Shown in pieces: positions 1 to 5,319 of a DNA stretch of 5,319 nt. The position numbers were made by a program, and so were the translations under genes. The stretch is from contig JASGFI010000167.1 of NCBI GenBank assembly GCA_047605615.1, positions 1 to 5,319 on the forward strand. The letters run 5' to 3'. Each line of letters begins with the position of its first letter. Positions within the stretch are counted from its first letter, which is position 1. The DNA comes from Taibaiella sp047605615 (lineage in GTDB: Bacteria; Bacteroidota; Bacteroidia; Chitinophagales; Chitinophagaceae). Under the pieces are notes generated by a model, which saw only the letters and a list, made by a program, of their open reading frames with translations, searched no databases and was not told the origin of the DNA.

Positions 1-11
1 CAAATAATTTA

Positions 12-38
12 TTGGCAATCCAATTAATTGTATTTTTT
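12..38 (+). promoter_or_regulatory. candidate Bacteroidota-type promoter for gnd
   Basis: TATTTTTT at 31-38 matches the Bacteroidota -7 element TAnnTTTG at 7 of 8 positions, and a TTG at 12-14 lies 16 nt upstream as a possible -33 element, slightly shorter than the usual spacing. Transcription would start near position 45, giving a leader of roughly 35 nt that is rich in A and C. The surrounding DNA is AT-rich, so a chance match is quite possible. Confidence 0.35.
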
Positions 39-78
39 GTCGTGTACTAAACAAAAAAACAACAAACAATCAATAAAC

Positions 79-1494
79 ATGAGCGATTTAAAGTATGATT
101 TTGGTATGATAGGATTGGGCACCATGGGCCGCAACTTGTTGCTTAACATGGCCGACCACGGCGTAGCCTGTGCCGGTTTCGATAAAGATGCAAGCAAGGG
201 CATCTTGTTGGAACAAGAAGCGAAAGACACCGTGGTAAAGGGTTTCGGTGAAATAACGCCATTTGTACAAAGCCTAAAAAGCCCGCGCGCCATCATGATG
301 TTGGTGCCTGCGGGCAAAATAGTAGATGATGTGATAGAAGAATTGCTGCCCCTCTTGGACAAGGGCGACATAATAATAGACGGCGGCAATTCGCACTTTA
401 CCGATACCAACCGACGCGTAGCGTATATGGAACAAAAAGGTTTGCACTTTTTTGGTATGGGCATATCCGGCGGCGAAGAAGGTGCGCGCCGCGGCCCCTC
501 CATGATGCCCGGCGGCGACAAAGAAGCCTATGCCGTGATGAAACCCATACTGGAAGGCATTGCCGCAAAAGTAGGCGGCGAACCCTGCGTTACCTACATA
601 GGTCCCGGTGCCAGCGGCCACTTTGTAAAAATGGTGCACAATGGCATAGAATACGGCATCATGCAATTGTTGGCCGAGGCTTACGGTTACATGAAAAATG
701 TATTGTCGCTGGACAATGAAGCCATGGGCAAAGTATTTGCCGGGTGGAACGAAGGCAGGCTGCAATCGTTTTTGGTAGAGATAACCAAAGATATATTTGC
801 GTTTAAAGAACCCGGCGCCGGCCATTTATTGCTCGACGACATCAAAGACGAAGCACGCGCCAAAGGTACCGGTAAATGGACTTCGCAGGTAGCCATGGAT
901 TTGCAGGTACCCATACCCACCATAGATACCGCCGTGGCCATGCGCGACCTGAGCAAATATAAAGCCCTGCGCATAGCTTCAGCCAACATTTACCCCAATA
1001 GTGCCACCGCCTTCAAGGGCGATGCGGCCACGGCCTTGGCCGATTTGGAGAATGCCTTTTATTTTGCCGTAGCAGTCACCTATGCACAAGGCATGCACTT
1101 ATTGGCCGGTGCTTCCAAGGAGTATAATTACGGTTTGGATTTGGCGGCCATAGCACGTATATGGCGCGGCGGCTGCATCATCCGCTCTGCATTTTTGAAC
1201 GATATTTATACGGCCTTCAAAAACAACGAACAGCTGCCGCATTTATTGGACGACGAACAGGTGGCGGCAAGCGTATCGGCTGCGGCACAAGGTGCCAGAA
1301 ATGTATTGGGTACTGCCATAGGCAACGGCTACGCACTGCCTGCGTTCAGCGCATCGTTAAGCTATTTCGACAGCTTGCGTACCGCGCGTATGCCTTCCAA
1401 TTTGATACAGGCGCAGCGCGACTTCTTTGGGGCGCACACCTACGAGTTGATAGGGAAAGAAGGCGTGTTTCATACGGTGTGGCAGACGATATAG
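79..1494 (+). CDS. gnd: 6-phosphogluconate dehydrogenase, decarboxylating
   Basis: Oxidatively decarboxylates 6-phosphogluconate to ribulose 5-phosphate and CO2 in the cytosol, the last oxidative step of the pentose phosphate pathway. The 471-residue length fits the long, dimeric class. The N-terminal Rossmann domain (about 1-178) has GLGTMG at 12-17. The substrate site shows S130-G131-G132 and K184, H187, N188 and E191, matching the catalytic Lys and Glu of sheep and E. coli enzymes. The helical C-terminal domain has KGTGKW at 262-267, R289, and R447 and H453, which in this family reach into the partner subunit. Oddities: the NADP-binding Asn-Arg-Ser/Thr is D35-K36-D37; the family signature just before KGTGKW has R260-A261 instead of Gly/Ala-Asn; and a conserved Asp after E191-Y-G is I194. 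The ATG at 79 was chosen because homology begins there; an upstream in-frame TTG at 28 overlaps the candidate promoter. It lies 46 nt before zwf, probably as one operon. Confidence 0.96.
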   Translation: MSDLKYDFGMIGLGTMGRNLLLNMADHGVACAGFDKDASKGILLEQEAKDTVVKGFGEITPFVQSLKSPRAIMMLVPAGKIVDDVIEELLPLLDKGDIIIDGGNSHFTDTNRRVAYMEQKGLHFFGMGISGGEEGARRGPSMMPGGDKEAYAVMKPILEGIAAKVGGEPCVTYIGPGASGHFVKMVHNGIEYGIMQLLAEAYGYMKNVLSLDNEAMGKVFAGWNEGRLQSFLVEITKDIFAFKEPGAGHLLLDDIKDEARAKGTGKWTSQVAMDLQVPIPTIDTAVAMRDLSKYKALRIASANIYPNSATAFKGDAATALADLENAFYFAVAVTYAQGMHLLAGASKEYNYGLDLAAIARIWRGGCIIRSAFLNDIYTAFKNNEQLPHLLDDEQVAASVSAAAQGARNVLGTAIGNGYALPAFSASLSYFDSLRTARMPSNLIQAQRDFFGAHTYELIGKEGVFHTVWQTI

Positions 1495-1540
1495 ACACCC
1501 AACTATTTTGCAACGGAATTATTTCAAATAAACAAACACA

Positions 1541-3061
1541 ATGAGCGAAAACACGATGTGTGCTCCCGTAATATTCATCATTTTTGGCGCCACCGGCGAT
1601 TTGTCCAAAAGGAAACTGTCGCCCGCCCTGTATAATTTGTTCTTGGATGGCTGGTTGCCTGAAAACTTTGCCATTATAGGCACCGGGCGCACCCAATGGA
1701 GCGACGAAGACTTTGCCGCAAACGTAAAAGAAGACATCGACGAATTTTCAAGAAGCGGCAAAGCAAAAAAAGCAGACTGGGAGGCGTTCTCAAAACATAT
1801 AGGCTACCAAGTGGCCGATGCCAAAAACGCTGCCACCTTCAAGGCATTTGGCGATAAGATAAGCCAGTGCAACCAGCAATGGCAAACCAAAGCCAATGTC
1901 ATTTTTTACCTGGCCGTATCGCCCGATTTTTTTCCGATAATCAGCAAAAACATCTATGATGCAGGGTTGGCAGAAGACAAGAGCCGCGTAAGGCTGGTTA
2001 TCGAAAAACCATTCGGCCACGATTTGGAAACGGCCAAAGAACTGAACAAACTGTTGGACGGCATGTACAGCGAAAGCCAAATATACCGCATAGACCACTA
2101 TCTGGGCAAAGAAACGGTACAAAACATAATGGCTTTCAGATTCGCCAACAGCTTGTTTGAACCCTTGTGGAACCGCAACTATATCGAGCATGTACAAATA
2201 TCCGTAACCGAACAATTGGGCGTGGAAGGGCGCGGCGGCTATTACGATGGCAGCGGCGCCCTTCGCGACATGATACAAAACCACTTGTTGCAATTGCTCT
2301 GCCTCGTTGCCATGGAACCACCCAATAATTTCACTGCCGACGAGGTGCGCAACAGGAAAGTGGACGTGCTGACCGGTATGCGCAGGTTTAGCGCGGAAGA
2401 CGTGCGCTTCAACGCCGTGCGCGGTCAATATGGGCCGGGGTGGATGCAGGGGAAAGAACTGTCCGGCTACCGCGAGGAAGCCAATGTGGATGCGGCATCC
2501 AATACCGAAACATTTGCCGCGCTGAAGTTTTTCATAGACAACTGGCGGTGGCAGGGTGTGCCCTTTTACGTGCGCAGCGGCAAACGTATGCACCAAAGTG
2601 CCTCCATCATATCCATACAATTCAGGGATACGCCACACAAGGTATTTCCGGACGAGGCCAACGAAAGCTGGCAACAAAACAGGCTGGTGATAAGCATACA
2701 ACCCGAAATGAGCATACGCCTCCAGGTGCAAACCAAGCGACCGGGACTGGACATGATGCTCAATACCGTAGATATGGTTTTCGACTATGACGGCGCCTAT
2801 GCCACACCTGCGCCGGAGGCTTACGAAACGCTGTTGCTAGATGTGATGCTGGGCGACCAAACGCTGTTCATGCGCGCCGACCAAGTAGAGGAAGCATGGG
2901 ATTTGTTGATGCCGATATTGAAAAATTGGGAAGGGAAGAAAAGCATCAATTTCCCCAATTACGCAGCAGACTCTTGGGGGCCGGAGGCCGCCGAGGCACT
3001 CATAGCCCGCGATGGCTTCCATTGGTTCTCGTTGCCGCCCAAAGCCAAGAAACAACCATAA
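1541..3061 (+). CDS. zwf: glucose-6-phosphate 1-dehydrogenase
   Basis: Oxidises glucose 6-phosphate to 6-phosphogluconolactone, the entry step of the oxidative pentose phosphate pathway, in the cytosol. The 506 residues are full length for bacterial enzymes. The N-terminal nucleotide-binding domain has GATGDLSKRKL at 16-26, and R50 in GTGR aligns with Leuconostoc mesenteroides R46, which contacts the NADP 2'-phosphate. EKPFG at 155-159 supplies K156. The active-site signature DHYLGKE occupies 185-191 (H186 matches Leuconostoc H178), and H248 in QNH matches the catalytic base H240. The rest is the alpha+beta dimerisation domain, ending in a typical SWGPEAA segment. The start at 1541 follows an A-rich stretch with no Shine-Dalgarno; M6 is an alternative but would trim close to the first beta strand. 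Only 46 nt separate it from gnd with no terminator between, so co-transcription is likely. No pgl follows; the message probably ends at the hairpin at 3125. Confidence 0.97.
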   Translation: MSENTMCAPVIFIIFGATGDLSKRKLSPALYNLFLDGWLPENFAIIGTGRTQWSDEDFAANVKEDIDEFSRSGKAKKADWEAFSKHIGYQVADAKNAATFKAFGDKISQCNQQWQTKANVIFYLAVSPDFFPIISKNIYDAGLAEDKSRVRLVIEKPFGHDLETAKELNKLLDGMYSESQIYRIDHYLGKETVQNIMAFRFANSLFEPLWNRNYIEHVQISVTEQLGVEGRGGYYDGSGALRDMIQNHLLQLLCLVAMEPPNNFTADEVRNRKVDVLTGMRRFSAEDVRFNAVRGQYGPGWMQGKELSGYREEANVDAASNTETFAALKFFIDNWRWQGVPFYVRSGKRMHQSASIISIQFRDTPHKVFPDEANESWQQNRLVISIQPEMSIRLQVQTKRPGLDMMLNTVDMVFDYDGAYATPAPEAYETLLLDVMLGDQTLFMRADQVEEAWDLLMPILKNWEGKKSINFPNYAADSWGPEAAEALIARDGFHWFSLPPKAKKQP

Positions 3062-3072
3062 TCTATTTCCGG

Positions 3073-3119
3073 TTTAGGCGAAAGCCATAAGGCAATGCCC
3101 CACAGCCCTTCGCCGTAAA
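3073..3119 (+). repeat. imperfect inverted repeat in the zwf 3' region
   Basis: TTTAGGCGAA at 3073-3082 pairs with TTCGCC-g-TAAA at 3109-3119: ten base pairs with one bulged G (3115) around a 26-nt loop. It begins 11 nt after the zwf stop and just upstream of the terminator-like hairpin. No T-tract follows, so it is not itself a terminator. It may fold in the zwf 3' UTR, perhaps affecting message stability; this is inference from complementarity alone. Confidence 0.45.
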
Positions 3120-3124
3120 TCTGT

Positions 3125-3165
3125 ACCCACATACGCCCTAAGTTGGGGCGTATGTGGGTTTATGT
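3125..3165 (+). terminator. probable intrinsic terminator after gnd-zwf
   Basis: A perfect 14-bp stem, ACCCACATACGCCC at 3125-3138 with GGGCGTATGTGGGT at 3146-3159, encloses a 7-nt loop. The RNA 3' of the stem is moderately U-rich (tttatgtt) but lacks a long T-run. Its position between zwf and a gene that has its own candidate promoter fits a transcription stop for the gnd-zwf operon. Confidence 0.7.
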
Positions 3166-3184
3166 TGCGCCCCTGCGGGGCGCA
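3166..3184 (+). repeat. compact GC-rich hairpin beside the terminator
   Basis: TGCGCCCC at 3166-3173 pairs with GGGGCGCA at 3177-3184, a perfect 8-bp stem with the 3-nt loop TGC. Flanking bases can extend the pairing only with bulges. No T-run follows. It begins 6 nt after the preceding stem and may be a back-up terminator element or a copy of a dispersed palindromic repeat; only genome-wide counting would tell. Confidence 0.6.
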
Positions 3185-3251
3185 CAACACAAGCAATAAA
3201 AGATTGCCGGCTTCTTGCACATTTCCCCCACTTTTTTTCAACCTGTTGTTG

Positions 3252-3279
3252 TTGGCATAGCTTGCCGGTGGTATCTTTA
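3252..3279 (+). promoter_or_regulatory. candidate promoter for the ureohydrolase-like gene
   Basis: TATCTTTA at 3272-3279 matches the Bacteroidota -7 consensus TAnnTTTG at 7 of 8 positions. A TTG at 3252-3254 lies 17 nt upstream, and another at 3249-3251 lies 20 nt upstream, both within the reported spacing for this phylum. The expected start would be near 3286, leaving a leader of about 19 nt before the ATG at 3305. It lies downstream of the terminator-like hairpin, which supports independent transcription of this gene. Confidence 0.55.
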
Positions 3280-3304
3280 CCCGCAGAACGAAAGACCAAC
3301 TACG

Positions 3305-4438
3305 ATGAGCGACCTACATACGTTTTTTGCGGCAAAACACTTTGCCGATTTACCCGCCAACGATGCGGCACATGCCTTGCAGGTTGGCAGGCGCATACAA
3401 GCAATTACCGAAACCAACCCCGATTGGTCGGAGGCCGAAATAGTAATCATAGGTTGCGGAGAGAGCAGCGGCAGCACACAAAATACCGCATGGAGCAATG
3501 CACCGGACGCAGTGCGCGAGGAGTTGTACAGACTATACGATTGGCATAGCGACATAAAAGTTGCCGATATGGGCAATATACTGCAAGGCGCCACCCCCGC
3601 CGACACCAGGGCTGCATTGCGTACCGTACTGCGCGAGGTACAAGAGGCCGGCAAGGTAGCCATAGCAATTGGCGGCACGCACGACCTTACGCTGCAACAA
3701 TATGACGTGTTCAAAAAAACAGAGCAAACCATCAATGCCGCTGTTATAGATATGCTTATAGATTTGGAAGATGCCGAAGGCATAAGCGAGGATAGCTATC
3801 TTATGGATATGCTTACCGGCCAACCCAACTTTATCAGACATTACAGCCATATCGGTTTCCAAAGCTATTATGCGAACCCAAATATGCTCGAAACGCTCGA
3901 CAAACTCCGGTTCGACTGCTACCGGCTGGGCCACGTACGTGCAGACATGGACGATATGGAACCCGTATTGCGCAACTGCGATTTGCTGAGCATAGACATG
4001 AACGTATTGAGGGCTTGCGATGCCCCTTGGAACAGCGGCGCATCGCCCAATGGCTTTTTTGGCGACGAACTGTGCCAACTAATCCGCTATGCAGGCATGG
4101 CCACACACCTAAGTTCCTTAGGCATTTATGGTTATCGTCCCGAAAAAGACAAGCATCGCCTTGGCGCCAAACAAATAGCCCAAATGCTGTGGTATTTCAT
4201 AGACGGCTACTTGGTACGAAAAAAAGAAGCAAAGGTGGAACAGGCCGAAGATTTTACCGAATATCACGTATCGCTCAACAAAAGCGATACCATATTTTTA
4301 AAAAGCCGCCGCACCAATAGATGGTGGATGCAGCTGCCCGATGGCCGCTATGCGCCTTGCAGTTACAACGACTATCTTACGGCCGCCGCCAACGATATAC
4401 CCGAACGTTGGTTTCGCGAACAAGAACGCGTAGTATGA
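3305..4438 (+). CDS. arginase/formimidoylglutamase-fold protein with altered active site
   Basis: A 377-residue member of the ureohydrolase superfamily, whose active members hydrolyse guanidino or formimino groups (arginine, agmatine, formiminoglutamate) using two Mn ions. Fold landmarks are present: GGTHD at 123-127 (H126 a metal ligand), D149-x-L151-x-D153 where the family has Asp-x-His-x-Asp, and S229-I-D231-M-N233 where it has Ser-x-Asp-x-Asp. Thus one His and one Asp ligand appear replaced by Leu and Asn. The usual Glu-x-Asn-Pro near the guanidino site reads G276-Y-R-P279. Residues from about 310 form an extension with RWWM, PCSYNDYL and IPERW, absent from classical arginases. I recall similar Bacteroidota proteins, usually annotated formimidoylglutamase, with the same extension. 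No signal peptide or membrane segment is seen, so it is probably cytosolic. The ATG at 3305 follows the candidate promoter; an in-frame ATG at 3215 would place that promoter inside the gene. Substrate unknown; a non-catalytic role is possible. Confidence 0.85.
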   Translation: MSDLHTFFAAKHFADLPANDAAHALQVGRRIQAITETNPDWSEAEIVIIGCGESSGSTQNTAWSNAPDAVREELYRLYDWHSDIKVADMGNILQGATPADTRAALRTVLREVQEAGKVAIAIGGTHDLTLQQYDVFKKTEQTINAAVIDMLIDLEDAEGISEDSYLMDMLTGQPNFIRHYSHIGFQSYYANPNMLETLDKLRFDCYRLGHVRADMDDMEPVLRNCDLLSIDMNVLRACDAPWNSGASPNGFFGDELCQLIRYAGMATHLSSLGIYGYRPEKDKHRLGAKQIAQMLWYFIDGYLVRKKEAKVEQAEDFTEYHVSLNKSDTIFLKSRRTNRWWMQLPDGRYAPCSYNDYLTAAANDIPERWFREQERVV

Positions 4439-4449
4439 TTTTGGGTATT

Positions 4450-4458
4450 GTATCTTTC
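4450..4458 (+). promoter_or_regulatory. possible -7 box upstream of the LytTR regulator
   Basis: GTATCTTTC at 4450-4458 repeats eight of nine bases of the box before the ureohydrolase-like gene (GTATCTTTA) and matches TAnnTTTG at 7 of 8 positions. It sits between the previous stop (4438) and the ATG at 4475. No TTG lies at the right distance upstream, so it may be weak, need an activator, or be chance. A start from it would give a leader of only about 10 nt. Confidence 0.35.
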
Positions 4459-4474
4459 TAAAAAAGCAACAGGC

Positions 4475-5203
4475 ATGAAAACAATCATAATAGACGATGA
4501 ACCCTTGGCACGTTCCGTGCTGGAAGAAATGCTGGAAGACGAAAAAGACATAGAGATTGTAGCCAGTTGCAACGATGGTTTCGAGGGACTGAAGGCCATT
4601 CAAGAACACCAACCCGAACTGATATTCCTCGATGTGCAAATGCCCAAGATTACCGGCTTCGAGCTTCTCGAACTTTTAGAAAATCCGCCAAGGGTCATCT
4701 TTACCACCGCTTACGACGAGTACGCGCTGAAAGCTTTTGAAGTCAATGCCCTCGATTATTTGCTAAAACCCATAAGTCCCGAACGCTTGCAAAAGGCGCT
4801 TGCCAAACTTAGGCATCAACACAATACCGGCAATGCGCCACAGTTCGGAAGCAAGGCGCTTCAATTGCCCGAACAATCGCAGCGCATAGTGGTAAAAGAC
4901 CGCGGGCACATAAAGATAATACCCCTGCCCGATGTATTGTATATAGAAGCCGCAGACGATTACGTAAAGGTAACCACAGAGGGCAAGTATTACCTGAAAC
5001 ACCAACGCATGGCCCACTTCGAGGCACAGCTACCGCCACATCAGTTTGTGCGCGTGCATCGTTCTTACATCGTGAACATACAACACATCAACAAAGTGGA
5101 GCTTTATGAAAAAGAGAATTATTGCGTTACCTTGCGCAATGGTGCCCGCATAGCCGTAAGCAGAACCGGTTACAGCAAGCTAAAGGCCGTATTGGGGATA
5201 TAG
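4475..5203 (+). CDS. LytTR-family response regulator
   Basis: A cytosolic two-component response regulator of 242 residues, the normal length for the AlgR/LytR type; it should bind DNA when phosphorylated by a sensor kinase. The receiver domain (about 1-120) has the acidic pocket D7-D8-E9, the phospho-acceptor D53 in FLDVQMP, T78-A79 and K98 in LLKP, so all residues for phosphotransfer are intact. A linker of about 15 residues leads to the LytTR DNA-binding domain (about 136-242), with YIEAADDYV, FVRVHRSYIVN at 191-201 and VSRTGYSKL near the C terminus. The ATG at 4475 gives the canonical MKTIIIDDEP start; an upstream in-frame TTG at 4448 would overlap the candidate promoter box. It follows the ureohydrolase-like gene by 36 nt and may be co-transcribed. 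In Bacteroidota such regulators commonly pair with a LytS-type membrane kinase, but none is in this window. Its target genes cannot be inferred. Confidence 0.95.
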   Translation: MKTIIIDDEPLARSVLEEMLEDEKDIEIVASCNDGFEGLKAIQEHQPELIFLDVQMPKITGFELLELLENPPRVIFTTAYDEYALKAFEVNALDYLLKPISPERLQKALAKLRHQHNTGNAPQFGSKALQLPEQSQRIVVKDRGHIKIIPLPDVLYIEAADDYVKVTTEGKYYLKHQRMAHFEAQLPPHQFVRVHRSYIVNIQHINKVELYEKENYCVTLRNGARIAVSRTGYSKLKAVLGI

Positions 5204-5319
5204 GGGCCTGCTTAAAATCCATTCGTTTTTTTGTAGCTCTTATAGGCTGTTTAAGTTAATTAAATTGGCTATAGTAAAATTTTAATGGAAATAAAATGAA
5301 GCATTAATTTGCTTTTAGT
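5204..5319. other. AT-rich intergenic tail
   Basis: No open reading frame of substance is present. It holds a T7 run at 5226-5232 without a convincing hairpin before it, and the perfect palindromes TTAATTAA (5256-5263) and TAAAATTTTA (5275-5284). The rise in AT content suggests a true intergenic region leading to another transcription unit outside the window. I see no reliable promoter in it. Confidence 0.5.

Noticed and set aside
28..78. N-terminal extension of gnd from an in-frame TTG at 28
   Set aside because: The 17 extra residues do not resemble the family, the region is AT-rich and overlaps the candidate promoter, and the ATG at 79 gives the normal start of the Rossmann strand.
274..825. 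Open frame on the minus strand inside gnd
   Set aside because: Shadow of gnd with skewed composition and no recognisable motif.
1504..1510. TATTTTG between gnd and zwf as a separate zwf promoter
   Set aside because: It is one base short of TAnnTTTG and has no TTG at a suitable distance; co-transcription from gnd is simpler.
1790..2731. Long open frame on the minus strand inside zwf
   Set aside because: It lies wholly opposite zwf, which has full catalytic motifs; the translation is low in complexity and resembles nothing I recognise.
3215..3304. 30-residue N-terminal extension of the ureohydrolase-like gene from ATG 3215
   Set aside because: It would contain the candidate promoter at 3252-3279, and family similarity begins after the ATG at 3305.
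5226..5232. T7 run as an intrinsic terminator for the LytTR gene
   Set aside because: I could not find a stable stem immediately before it, so I do not call it a terminator.
5199..5254. Imperfect direct repeat TATAGGGGCCTGCTTAA / TATAGGCTGTTTAA
   Set aside because: A 3-nt gap plus a mismatch, and one copy overlaps the stop codon; in AT-rich DNA this is easily chance.
5304..5311. TTAATTTG as a promoter for a gene beyond the window
   Set aside because: The first TA is broken and no TTG lies at a proper distance; no coding region is visible to support it.

Overview
The window reads as ordinary chromosomal DNA of a Bacteroidota bacterium, most likely a Chitinophagia or Sphingobacteriia relative; the genus cannot be fixed from here. 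Four signs support this. The protein sequences resemble members of that phylum. No start codon is preceded by a usable Shine-Dalgarno sequence, and the leaders are A-rich. Boxes of the form G-TAT(C/T)TTT lie shortly upstream of three genes and match the Bacteroidota -7 element TAnnTTTG at 7 of 8 positions. Isoleucine is coded mostly by ATA. All four genes are on the + strand, and I see no mobile element, CRISPR array, tRNA or rRNA.

Layout: (1) positions 1-78 are an AT-rich leader with a candidate promoter. (2) gnd (79-1494) encodes 6-phosphogluconate dehydrogenase. After 46 nt comes zwf (1541-3061), glucose-6-phosphate dehydrogenase. They look like one operon for the oxidative pentose phosphate pathway: Zwf makes 6-phosphogluconolactone and Gnd oxidises the hydrolysed product to ribulose 5-phosphate. 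The lactonase gene (pgl), which would complete the set, is absent. (3) The 243-nt gap 3062-3304 holds three successive inverted repeats, one of them a perfect 14-bp terminator-like hairpin, followed by a candidate promoter. (4) 3305-4438 encodes an arginase/agmatinase/formimidoylglutamase-fold protein whose metal- and substrate-binding residues are partly replaced. (5) 4475-5203 encodes a LytTR-type response regulator, probably read partly from the preceding transcript and perhaps from a promoter of its own. (6) 5204-5319 is AT-rich non-coding sequence.

Nothing here is a clear new system. Two points stand out. The ureohydrolase-like protein seems to lack several catalytic residues, so its enzymatic annotation should not be trusted. 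The 6-phosphogluconate dehydrogenase combines the long, classical catalytic architecture with a nucleotide-binding loop that looks NAD-type or relaxed rather than NADP-type, while the adjacent Zwf keeps an NADP-type arginine.
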